NCBI GenBank assembly: GCA_964620095.1
Contig: CAZUGT010000358.1
Location: forward strand, 1 to 21,751
Direction: 5' to 3'
Origin: JAJDXO01 sp964620095
GTDB taxonomy: Bacteria > Pseudomonadota > Alphaproteobacteria > Rhodospirillales > UBA2165
DNA: 21,751 nt
The position numbers were made by a program, and so were the translations under genes. Below, in pieces: positions 1 to 7,171 of the stretch. Position 1 is the first letter of the stretch; each line of letters begins with the position of its first letter. The notes beneath the pieces are model-generated. The model saw only the letters and a list, made by a program, of their open reading frames with translations, searched no databases and was not told where the DNA came from.

Positions 1-471
1 CAAATCCCCCATCCCTTCGGCGGCATGACCGTATTCGAAAACCTGCTCGTCGGCGCGGCCTTTGGCGGCGGCGACAGCGAAGCCGAGAGTACCGACCATT
101 GCGCGGCGATCCTCGAACGCACCGGGCTTGCGCCCAAGGCCAATGCGCTTGCCGGTTCCCTGACGCTTCTGGAGCGCAAGCGGCTCGAACTCGCACGCGC
201 GCTCGCCACCAAGCCGCGGGTGCTTTTGCTGGACGAAATCGCCGGCGGCCTGACGGAGCCCGAGGTGATCGATCTGGTGGCGACCATCAACGGCATACGC
301 GCGGAAAACATGTCGATCATCTGGATAGAGCATATCGTTCATGCGCTTCTTTCCGTGGTCGACCGGCTGATCGTCATTAATTTCGGCGAAAAGCTCGACG
401 ACGGCGACCCCGAGGCGGTGATCAATTCGCCCGAGGTCCAGAAGGTCTATATGGGGATCTCGGTCGAATGA
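1..471 (+). CDS. livG: Branched-chain amino acid-type ABC transporter ATP-binding protein, C-terminal part (LivG-like)
   Basis: This is the 3' part of a gene that begins before the window; frame 1 is open from the first base and reads QIPHPFGGMTVFENL, the usual LivG segment after the Q-loop. It is one of two cytoplasmic ATPases that drive a HAAT-family importer. Walker B with its catalytic Glu (LLLDEIAGGL, about 223-252) and the switch His (IWIEHIVHAL, about 319-348) are present. The ABC signature is unusual: where LivG proteins normally have an LS(G/Y)GQ-type motif this one has SLTLLERKR (about 154-180), followed by a normal LELARAL helix. The Walker A segment lies outside the window. The TGA stop overlaps the livF start (ATGA), so the two are probably translationally coupled. 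The family is clear; the substrate is not. Confidence 0.9.
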   Translation, partial: QIPHPFGGMTVFENLLVGAAFGGGDSEAESTDHCAAILERTGLAPKANALAGSLTLLERKRLELARALATKPRVLLLDEIAGGLTEPEVIDLVATINGIRAENMSIIWIEHIVHALLSVVDRLIVINFGEKLDDGDPEAVINSPEVQKVYMGISVE

Positions 472-1172
472 GCCTTCTAGCCGTCCGAAATCTCACCGCC
501 TTTTACGGCGATTTTCAGGCCTTGTTCGGGATCGATTTTTCCCTCGACGAGGGCGAAACGGTGGCTGTGATCGGCGCTAACGGCGCCGGGAAATCCACTT
601 TCCTCCGCTCGGTTACCGGGCTGGTCAAGTACGCCGCCGACGAGTTTACCTATGATGGCCGGTCGATTGCCGGGCGCAAGGCATCGGATATCCCGGGTCT
701 CGGCATCGCCATGGTGCCCGAGGGCCGAAAGCTGTTTCCCAGCCTGTCGGTCGAGGAAAACCTGGTGATCGGCGGCTACGACGGCCGTTCCGGCACGTGG
801 TCCCTGGACCGGGTCTACGGGATGTTTCCGCGCCTGAAGGAACGGCGCGACAATCCGGGCACCGCGCTTTCGGGCGGCGAACAGCAGATGGTCGCCATCG
901 GCCGGGCGTTGATGGCCAACCCGAAGCTCCTGCTGTGCGACGAACTGTCCCTTGGTCTGGCGCCCATCATCATCAAGGACATTTACGAATCCGTCCCGGC
1001 CATCAAGGCCGAAGGCGTTTCCCTGCTGATCGTCGAGCAGGATATCAACCAGGCCCTCGAGGTCGCCGACCGGGTCTATTGCTTTCAGGAGGGGCGGATT
1101 TCCCTGGAAGGCAACCCGGCGCAGATGAGCCGCGACGACATCGCCAACGCCTATCTGGGGAAATCCCAATGA
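468..1172 (+). CDS. livF: Branched-chain amino acid-type ABC transporter ATP-binding protein LivF
   Basis: Complete 234-residue ATPase, the normal length for LivF. Walker A is GANGAGKST (residues 36-44), the signature is LSGGEQ (134-139) and Walker B is LLLCDE (154-159). The H-loop region reads IVEQDINQAL, with the Gln typical of LivF in place of His. The start ATG lies inside the livG stop (ATGA, 468-471), and its own stop overlaps the livH start in the same way (1169-1172), which fixes both ends. It pairs with LivG on the cytoplasmic face of the LivH/LivM permease. No periplasmic binding protein gene is in the window; it may lie upstream. Systems of this type also carry aromatic acids, amides or urea, so leucine/isoleucine/valine should not be assumed. 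Confidence 0.95.
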   Translation: MSLLAVRNLTAFYGDFQALFGIDFSLDEGETVAVIGANGAGKSTFLRSVTGLVKYAADEFTYDGRSIAGRKASDIPGLGIAMVPEGRKLFPSLSVEENLVIGGYDGRSGTWSLDRVYGMFPRLKERRDNPGTALSGGEQQMVAIGRALMANPKLLLCDELSLGLAPIIIKDIYESVPAIKAEGVSLLIVEQDINQALEVADRVYCFQEGRISLEGNPAQMSRDDIANAYLGKSQ

Positions 1173-2041
1173 TCGAGTGGGTGAACTCCATCCTCCAGGG
1201 CGTGCTGACGGGCGGACTCTATGCCCTGTTCGCCACCGGCCTTGCGATCATCTTCGGGGTCATGCGGTTGGTGAACATTACCCATGGCGATTTCATCGTC
1301 CTGGCGGCCTTTGTCGCCCTGGTCGTGGTCGAGGGCACCGGCGTCGGACCGTTTGTCAGCCTGATCGCGGTTATCCCGATTATGGCGGTGTTCGGCTATG
1401 TCCTGCAGCGGGGTGTGCTGAACCCGACACTGGGTCCCGATCTGCTGCCCCCCCTGTTGGTCACCTTCGGGCTCTCCATCGTTGTCCAGAATTTGCTGCT
1501 GGAAGTTTTCTCCGCCGATTCCCAGCGCCTGAAGATTGGCGCGTTCGAGACCCTCAGCATCAATCTCACCGAGGATCTCGCCGTCGGCGTGTTCCCCCTG
1601 ATCATCTTCGTGACCGCGGTCGTGCTGATCTTCGCCATTCAGCTGGTGTTCAACCGGACCAGTCTGGGCCGCGCGTTCCGCGCCACCTCGGACGATCCGG
1701 TGACGGCGCAATTGATGGGGATCGACCACCGCCACGTCTATGGCCTGGCCATGGCGCTGGCCCTGGTGCTGGTCGCCATCGCCGGCGTGTTTCTCGGGGT
1801 GCGCACCAATTTCGATCCGTCGGTCGGGCCGTCGCGCCTGCTGTTTGCCTTCGAAGCCGTGATCATGGGCGGCCTTGGCTCTCTCTGGGGAACCCTCGCC
1901 GGCGGGATTATCCTGGGCGTTGCCCAGAACATCGGCGCAAAGATCGATCCCGGATTTCAGATTCTCGCGGGTCATATCGCTTTTCTGGTCGTACTCGCCA
2001 TCCGGCCCAACGGCCTGTTCCCGAGGACTCGCGATGACTGA
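1169..2041 (+). CDS. livH: Branched-chain amino acid-type ABC transporter permease LivH
   Basis: This is a 290-residue integral membrane permease. The start ATG at 1169 overlaps the livF stop; an in-frame extension further upstream exists but would run through livF and is rejected. The N-terminus (GLYALFATGLAIIFGVMRLVNITHG, split here as GLYALFATGLA and VNITHGDF) is diagnostic of LivH. A later cytoplasmic segment beginning GRAFRATSDDP and running through LMGIDHRHVY is the EAA-like loop that contacts the ATPases. About eight hydrophobic segments are visible. It forms the transmembrane pore with LivM. The last eight bases overlap the start of livM. Confidence 0.95.
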   Translation: MIEWVNSILQGVLTGGLYALFATGLAIIFGVMRLVNITHGDFIVLAAFVALVVVEGTGVGPFVSLIAVIPIMAVFGYVLQRGVLNPTLGPDLLPPLLVTFGLSIVVQNLLLEVFSADSQRLKIGAFETLSINLTEDLAVGVFPLIIFVTAVVLIFAIQLVFNRTSLGRAFRATSDDPVTAQLMGIDHRHVYGLAMALALVLVAIAGVFLGVRTNFDPSVGPSRLLFAFEAVIMGGLGSLWGTLAGGIILGVAQNIGAKIDPGFQILAGHIAFLVVLAIRPNGLFPRTRDD

Positions 2042-3062
2042 GGCGACGGTCCAGGGCCGCTATTCGGTGATCCGCTCGACCCGCGCCAGCCGGGGCGGCG
2101 CGGTTGCCGGCATTCTCCTGCTTCTGTTCCTCGCCGCGGCGCCGTGGTGGGCCGATCGGGCGACCATGCGGCTGCTGGTGGAGATCTTCTATATTCTGGC
2201 GCTCGCCCAGATGTGGAACCTGCTCGCCGGGTACGCCGGGCTGGTCTCTGTGGGGCAGCAGGCCTTCGTCGGTCTCGGCGGCTATATGCTGTTCGCCCTG
2301 GCCATATTCACGCCGGTGGGAGCGGTCTGGAGCATCCCGCTCGCCGGTCTCATCGGCGCCGTGGTATCCCTGCCCGTGGCCTTCCTGGTATTTCGATTGC
2401 GGGGTCATTACTTCGCCATCGGCACATGGGTGGTGGCCGAAGTATTCCTCCTGGGCTTCGCGCAGATTCAGACCCTCGGCGGCGGATCGGGCATCAGCCT
2501 GCCGGTGAGCGTGGTGCGTGATATCGCCTCGTCGCGCTCGGGCCGGGACGCGGTGATCTACCTTGTCGCCCTGGCGGTGGTGATCTGCATCATCGCCATC
2601 GTCTACGGGCTGTTGCGGTCGCGCCACGGCCTCGCCTTGACGGCTATCCGGGACTCGGAGGAGGCGTCGTCGAGCCTGGGCGTCGACAATTTCCGCGCCA
2701 AGCTGATGATCTACATCTTCGTCGCCTTCGGGACGACCGCCGTCGGCGCGCTGATCTTCCTCACCAAGCTGCGGATCAGCCCCGCGGCGGCCTTTGATAT
2801 CAACTGGACGACGACGGTGATCTTCATTGTCGTTATCGGCGGCATCGGCACCATCGAAGGCCCGATCATCGGCACGTTGATTTTCTTCCTGCTCCGCGAA
2901 CCGTTGGCGCAGTTCGGCACGTGGTATCTGATCCTCCTCGGCCTTGTTGCCGTGGTCATCATGTTGAAGGCGCCCCAAGGCATTTGGGGATTGGTCGCCG
3001 AGCGTTGGGACTTGCGATTCTTCCCCGTACAGCGAAGATTGCGCTTCGAACCACCCGACTAA
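2034..3062 (+). CDS. livM: Branched-chain amino acid-type ABC transporter permease LivM
   Basis: This is a 342-residue membrane permease. The start at 2034 (ATGACTGA) overlaps the livH stop by 8 bases. A longer in-frame ORF from 1875 would lie inside livH and is not used. Hydrophobic helices begin near residue 20. The family motif WNLLAGYAGLVSVGQQAFVG lies in the first third, and an EAA-like ATPase-contact loop (GLALTAIRDSEEASSSLGV) lies in the second half. It partners LivH. The C-terminal tail is short and basic and has no extra domain. The next gene, hyi, starts 15 bases after its stop with an AAGGAAGG ribosome-binding site directly behind the stop, so the transporter and hyi are probably one transcript. 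Confidence 0.95.
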   Translation: MTEATVQGRYSVIRSTRASRGGAVAGILLLLFLAAAPWWADRATMRLLVEIFYILALAQMWNLLAGYAGLVSVGQQAFVGLGGYMLFALAIFTPVGAVWSIPLAGLIGAVVSLPVAFLVFRLRGHYFAIGTWVVAEVFLLGFAQIQTLGGGSGISLPVSVVRDIASSRSGRDAVIYLVALAVVICIIAIVYGLLRSRHGLALTAIRDSEEASSSLGVDNFRAKLMIYIFVAFGTTAVGALIFLTKLRISPAAAFDINWTTTVIFIVVIGGIGTIEGPIIGTLIFFLLREPLAQFGTWYLILLGLVAVVIMLKAPQGIWGLVAERWDLRFFPVQRRLRFEPPD

Positions 3063-3077
3063 GGAAGGCCCCGGCGG

Positions 3078-3857
3078 ATGCCGCGCTTTTCGACCAATCT
3101 TTCGACCATGTTCACCGAACTGCCGTTTCTCGAGCGGTTCCGGGCGGCCAAGGATGCCGGCTTCGAAGCGGTCGAGTTTCAGTTCCCCTATGAAACCGGC
3201 CTCGACGATTTGAAAGCGGCAATCGACGGCATCGGATTGCCCGTCGCCGTGTTCAATCACAAGGTGGGGGCGCTGGACCAGGGAGAGCCGGGCGCCGCCG
3301 CCATGCCCGGCGCGGAGGATACGTTCAAGAGGTATCTCGAAGAGACCTTCCAGTACGCGGACGCGTTGCGGCCCATGAACGTCAATGTATTGGCCGGGTG
3401 GCCCTCCACGGAGGAATTCGCGCGGGATGCCTGTCTGGAAACCCTTGCCGGAAACCTTAATCTGGCGGCGGACGCCATGAGCGGGATCGGGGTGCGGGTT
3501 GTCACGGAAGCGGTGAATACCGCCGACCGGCCGGGCTTCTTGCTGCATTCCACCGAGCAGGCGGTGGGTCTGATCAAGGCGGCGGGGCACGCCAATCTCG
3601 GCATCGAGCACGACCTCTACCACATGCAGATAATGGAGGGTGATTTGGTCCGGACGATCGAAGCGAACCTGGAGCACATCGGCCATATCCAGTTCGCCGA
3701 CACGCCGGGCCGCCACGAACCCGGCACCGGCGAGATCAACTATCTCTACGTCTTCGAGGCCATCGACCGGGCCGGCTGGAAAGGGTTCCTGGGCGCCGAG
3801 TACCACCCCAGGACGACCACCGGTGACTCCCTCGGCTGGCTCCAGCCGTATCTCTAG
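3078..3857 (+). CDS. hyi: Hydroxypyruvate isomerase family protein (Hyi)
   Basis: This 259-residue TIM-barrel enzyme belongs to the xylose isomerase-like superfamily. Hyi interconverts hydroxypyruvate and tartronate semialdehyde in glyoxylate/glycerate metabolism; related proteins act on other keto-sugars. The family motifs are present: TEAVNTADRPGF (from residue 143), EHDLYHMQIMEGD (177-189), IGHIQFADTPGRHEPGTGEIN (in two adjoining blocks near 201-221) and GAEYHP (239-244). The expected metal ligands E144, D179, Q205 and E241 are all retained. The start is supported by an AAGGAAGG site about 9 bases upstream. The position after an ABC importer and 15 bases before purC suggests an operon. The exact substrate cannot be told from sequence. 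Confidence 0.88.
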   Translation: MPRFSTNLSTMFTELPFLERFRAAKDAGFEAVEFQFPYETGLDDLKAAIDGIGLPVAVFNHKVGALDQGEPGAAAMPGAEDTFKRYLEETFQYADALRPMNVNVLAGWPSTEEFARDACLETLAGNLNLAADAMSGIGVRVVTEAVNTADRPGFLLHSTEQAVGLIKAAGHANLGIEHDLYHMQIMEGDLVRTIEANLEHIGHIQFADTPGRHEPGTGEINYLYVFEAIDRAGWKGFLGAEYHPRTTTGDSLGWLQPYL

Positions 3858-3872
3858 CCCCTGACCGAGCCC

Positions 3873-4850
3873 ATGACCGACGCCGAGACCCTCATCGCCA
3901 ACTGCCTCACCGAGGCGGAGTTTCCGGAGCTCCCAAATTTTTATCGGGGCAAGGTGCGGGACACCTACGCGCTTGATGACGGGCGAAGCGTGTTCATCAC
4001 CACCGACCGGCAATCGGCTTTCGATCAGGTGCTGGCCGCGGTTCCCTTCAAGGGACAGGTTCTCAATCAGACCGCCCGGTTCTGGTTTGACCGGACCCGC
4101 GACATTTGCCCCAACCACGTGATCGACGACCCCGACCCCAACGTCGCCATCGTCAGGCGGCTGGAGATGCTGCCGGTGGAGATGGTGGCCCGGTCCTATC
4201 TCACCGGTTCCACCGATACCGCCATCTGGCCCATGTATGAGCGGGGCGGGCGGGTGCTCTACGGACACCCTTTTCCCGACGGCATGAAGAAGAACCAGCG
4301 GCTCGACGAGACCATCCTGACCCCGACCACCAAGGGGGCGGCGGGGACGCACGACGTTCCCATCACGCCGGCGGACGCAGTGGCGCAGGGGCTCGTATCC
4401 CAAGCTCAATGGGACGAACTGGCGGACAGGAGCCTGGCTCTATTTGCCCGCGGTCAGGAGATCGCCGCCCGGAACGGCCTCGTCCTTGTCGACACCAAGT
4501 ATGAGTTCGGTGTCGACGAGAACGGCGTCATCACGTTGGCCGATGAGGTTCACACGCCGGATTCCAGCCGCTACTGGATTGCGGAGACCTACGAAAGCCG
4601 GTTCGCGGCCGGGGAGAACCCGGACAGTCTGGACAAGGAATTCCTTCGGTTGTGGGTGTCCGAGCGGTGCGATCCCTATTCGGAACCGATCCCGGAAATC
4701 CCGGCGGAAACCCTGATGGAGTTCTCCGGCCGTTACATCGCCCTCTACGAGCGCGTCACCGGCAGCGCATTCGGGCGGCCGCGCGCCGATCAGCCGGTCA
4801 AGGAGCGACTCCGGGCCGCGCTTGCGCGGGCGCTGCCTGAATACTTTTGA
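3873..4850 (+). CDS. purC: Phosphoribosylaminoimidazole-succinocarboxamide (SAICAR) synthase
   Basis: This is a 325-residue SAICAR synthetase, which condenses CAIR with aspartate using ATP in de novo purine synthesis. Motifs in order: YRGKVRDTY (24-32), TTDRQSAFD (43-51), RSYLTGS (107-113), LDETILTPTTKG (145-156), VDTKYEFG (206-213) and DEVHTPDSSRYW (224-235). All nucleotide and substrate motifs are intact. It is the long form with insertions and a C-terminal extension, as in yeast Ade1, rather than the roughly 240-residue form common in bacteria. It begins 15 bases after hyi and so seems to sit at the end of a transporter/catabolic operon, away from other pur genes. It may be a second copy. 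Confidence 0.93.
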   Translation: MTDAETLIANCLTEAEFPELPNFYRGKVRDTYALDDGRSVFITTDRQSAFDQVLAAVPFKGQVLNQTARFWFDRTRDICPNHVIDDPDPNVAIVRRLEMLPVEMVARSYLTGSTDTAIWPMYERGGRVLYGHPFPDGMKKNQRLDETILTPTTKGAAGTHDVPITPADAVAQGLVSQAQWDELADRSLALFARGQEIAARNGLVLVDTKYEFGVDENGVITLADEVHTPDSSRYWIAETYESRFAAGENPDSLDKEFLRLWVSERCDPYSEPIPEIPAETLMEFSGRYIALYERVTGSAFGRPRADQPVKERLRAALARALPEYF

Positions 4851-4877
4851 GCGGTCAGCGACCGATTGCCGGACAGG

Positions 4878-4906
4878 GGCGGGACGGTGTTCGCCGTTGC
4901 CCCGCC
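4878..4906 (+). terminator. Possible stem-loop after purC
   Basis: GGCGGG-A-CGG pairs with CCG-TTGC-CCCGCC across a 6-base loop, about 28 bases after the purC stop and before the MFS gene. There is no following T-run, so intrinsic termination is only weakly supported. In DNA this GC-rich such stems arise by chance. Confidence 0.25.
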
Positions 4907-4913
4907 GACCGCC

Positions 4914-4919
4914 TAGACT
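4914..4919 (+). promoter_or_regulatory. Possible -10 element (CTAGACTG context) before the MFS gene
   Basis: TAGACT lies 23 bases upstream of the ATG at 4943, in the context CCTAGACTG. A near-identical CCTAGAGTG occurs at almost the same distance before the CaiB-type gene at 18767. No convincing -35 box is visible. Assignment as a -10 element is inference. Confidence 0.3.
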
Positions 4920-4942
4920 GCGCACAACGTTGAGGGGGAACG

Positions 4943-6184
4943 ATGGCCGGACCAGAGGCGCTCGGCGGCATCAGCCGGGCCATGTCCAACGTCTATTTCC
5001 GGCGCTACTGGTACGGCATGTCGGTCATCACGGTGTGCTTCTGGGCCTACCGGACGGCGCTCGGCTGGCTGACCTGGCAGCTGACGGAAGATCCGAAATG
5101 GCTCGGCTTCGTCGTCTTTACCGAGATGGTGCCGATGATCCTCCTCGGGCCCATCGCCGGTGCGGTGGTCGACAAGTACGGCTCGCTGCGTGTCGGCCGC
5201 CTCGCTCAGATGGCGTGGGCGTTCAGTATCGCCTTGATTGCCGTTGCGACCCTCGGCGGCTTCATGACGCCCGTCCTGCTGTTGGTTTTCTCGTTCGGGC
5301 AAGGGTGCGTCGCCGGATTTTCCAATCCCGCGCACCTGGCGCTGGTGGCCAAGGTCGTCCCCCGCGATCATATCTCTCCCGCGGTCGCCTTGCAGTCGGG
5401 ATCCGTTCAGACCGGCCGGTTTATCGGGCCCGCCATCACCGGACCGCTATTGGTGGCGTATTCTCCGGGCGTCGTCTTCGCGTTGATCACCACCGGCTTC
5501 GTTTATTTCGTCGTCATGCTGTATCTGGTCCGGACCATCGAGCCGGAGGAACGCCAGGAATCGTCCCAAGGCATCTTCGCGGACTTCAAGGACGGCCTCT
5601 CCTACGCGGCGGGCAATCTGCATATCCGTACCTTCATCCTGTTCTCCGCGGTCATGGGAATTTGCCTGCGGTCGGTGCCCGAACTCATGCCGGCGTTCGC
5701 CGTCGACATTTTCGGACGCGGCGAAAGCGGCCTCGCCTGGCTGCTGGCGGCGTTCGGCCTGGGTGCGGTTTTTTCGTCCCTTTGGCTGGCGGTCAGGGGC
5801 CGGGCCACCGGGCTCGCGCGGGTATTTGCCGTCAATCTATGCATCGGCGCGCTGGCGGTGATCGCTTTCGGCCTGACGGCGAATTTCTGGATCGCACTGG
5901 CCTTGGTCGTGGTGGCCGGGTTCGGCGCCAACACCGTATCGGTCGCGGGGCAGATCATTGTCCAGAGTGTCGTCGCTGGTCACATGAGGGCCAGGGTCAT
6001 GGGCCTCATGGGGACGACTTTCCGCGCATTCCCGGCACTGGGGGCTTTGTTTCTCGGGCTTGGCGCATCGGCCTTCGGGCTGACCGCACCCATCATCACG
6101 GCGGCGATGCTTGCCCTTGTCGCCTGGGCGTACTTCCTGTGGCTCAATCGTGACGGTGCCTTGCGCCGCCGGCGTGACGGCTAA
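4943..6184 (+). CDS. Major facilitator superfamily transporter, exporter-like
   Basis: This is a 413-residue membrane protein with about 12 hydrophobic segments. The loop between the second and third helices carries an MFS motif A-like stretch (GPIAGAVVDKYGSLRVGR). A longer central loop with charged residues (IEPEERQESSQG) separates the two six-helix halves. The general look is that of the MFS_3/enterobactin-exporter-like group, often involved in efflux of small molecules. A GAGGGGGA ribosome-binding site about 4 bases ahead supports the start at 4943. It is separated from purC by 92 bases and probably has its own promoter. Its last 4 bases overlap the 3' end of the opposite-strand RdhA-like gene. 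The substrate is unknown. Confidence 0.85.
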   Translation: MAGPEALGGISRAMSNVYFRRYWYGMSVITVCFWAYRTALGWLTWQLTEDPKWLGFVVFTEMVPMILLGPIAGAVVDKYGSLRVGRLAQMAWAFSIALIAVATLGGFMTPVLLLVFSFGQGCVAGFSNPAHLALVAKVVPRDHISPAVALQSGSVQTGRFIGPAITGPLLVAYSPGVVFALITTGFVYFVVMLYLVRTIEPEERQESSQGIFADFKDGLSYAAGNLHIRTFILFSAVMGICLRSVPELMPAFAVDIFGRGESGLAWLLAAFGLGAVFSSLWLAVRGRATGLARVFAVNLCIGALAVIAFGLTANFWIALALVVVAGFGANTVSVAGQIIVQSVVAGHMRARVMGLMGTTFRAFPALGALFLGLGASAFGLTAPIITAAMLALVAWAYFLWLNRDGALRRRRDG

Positions 6185-7164
6185 TTCCTGTCCGTGTTCC
6201 CGAAAATCCGTTCCTCGTCTTCGATGAACCAGGCCGGGGTCCGGTAGCCGGCCCGCTTCCGTTTCTTCATCAACATCTTGTAGATTCCGGCCCGTTTCGG
6301 GTCCTTGTTCGCTTTATGCTGATAGGGGCAGACGTCGACGCAAATGTGGCAGTACTCGTCCCGGAACCGGGATGCTTCATAGCAGGTTGGGATATCCACC
6401 AGCCATCGCTTCACCCCTTCGGTAACGACGAAATCGTCGCTGGGCTTGATGGCGCCGGGCGGGCAATTCTGCTCGCAAATCCGGCAGTTCTCGCATGTGG
6501 CCTGAACGCCGAAGATGTTGGGAGTTCCGGTGACTACCGGCGCATCGGTAATGACGAATCCGGGCCGGAAGCTGGGACCGAGTTGGGGATGGATAAGACT
6601 GCCGTGCTTGCCGAGCTCGCCGAGGCCGCTGTCGTAGAGTGCTGGGATGGCCTGGATTTCTCCCGTCCCGTTGTGTTCGGCGAGCGCCGCGAAGCCGAGA
6701 CCGCGAATATATTCGGCGAGTTCGGTGGCGATACGAGCGCACTCCACATACACCCGGTAGGCTTCCATCTCCACGGCGAGCGCGCCTTCGAGGACGCGGG
6801 CATAATTCTCACCGACAATGATCGAGACGATGTAGGGCTGATCGAAGGCGCAATCGTGGTTGATCATGTGCGGCTTAAGCAGCGCGAAACCGACGTCGTC
6901 GCCACCTAGCTCCAGCGCCTTGGCGCTGATCAGGGCGGTGAGGTGCGCTGGGTCTTCACCTTCCGGTTTGTCCGGGTTGACCGCGCCGTCCCGCCGCGGG
7001 GTGTAGGATTCCCAGTCCCGGATAAAGTCGAAAACGTCGAACTTGTCCGACTTCGGGCCGTCCTTGCGGAACAGCGGAACCTCATCGAGGCCTTTTTGCT
7101 CCCGGATTTCCTGAACCAGCGTGTCCCGGGGATCGCCGCGGCGGTATGGAGAGGTGCCCTGCAT
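6181..7164 (-). CDS. Compact reductive dehalogenase-like corrinoid/4Fe-4S protein
   Basis: This 327-residue soluble protein belongs to the RdhA/QueG superfamily, whose members use cobalamin and two 4Fe-4S clusters. Residues 75-215 form one corrinoid-binding (nitroreductase-like) module. The cluster motifs are CENCRICEQNCP (C224, C227, C230, C234) and C261 followed by CHICVDVCP (C272, C275, C279). Aligned to the large RdhA at 8549-10756, Y139 matches its Y425; its K487 position is Arg here (R200), and an Arg (R266) follows C261. No Tat signal or membrane segment is visible. The GCD.CQ motif of QueG is absent, so it is not an ordinary epoxyqueuosine reductase. I chose the start at 7164 because the upstream in-frame ATG (7245) lies inside the aldolase gene, which ends 7 bases before. 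Dehalogenase activity is unproven. Confidence 0.82.
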   Translation of the reverse strand: MQGTSPYRRGDPRDTLVQEIREQKGLDEVPLFRKDGPKSDKFDVFDFIRDWESYTPRRDGAVNPDKPEGEDPAHLTALISAKALELGGDDVGFALLKPHMINHDCAFDQPYIVSIIVGENYARVLEGALAVEMEAYRVYVECARIATELAEYIRGLGFAALAEHNGTGEIQAIPALYDSGLGELGKHGSLIHPQLGPSFRPGFVITDAPVVTGTPNIFGVQATCENCRICEQNCPPGAIKPSDDFVVTEGVKRWLVDIPTCYEASRFRDEYCHICVDVCPYQHKANKDPKRAGIYKMLMKKRKRAGYRTPAWFIEDEERIFGNTDRN

Positions 7165-7171
7165 GAACCCG

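Noticed and set aside
1908..4409. Long open frame of 833 codons on the minus strand opposite livM, hyi and purC.
   Set aside because: It is a shadow of real genes in GC-rich DNA. The plus-strand products match well-known families over their whole length, and the minus-strand translation is low-complexity and matches nothing I recognise.
7135..7164. Tat signal at the N-terminus of the compact RdhA-like protein because of an RR pair (YRRGDPR).
   Set aside because: No hydrophobic segment follows and the residues around the RR pair do not fit the twin-arginine consensus.
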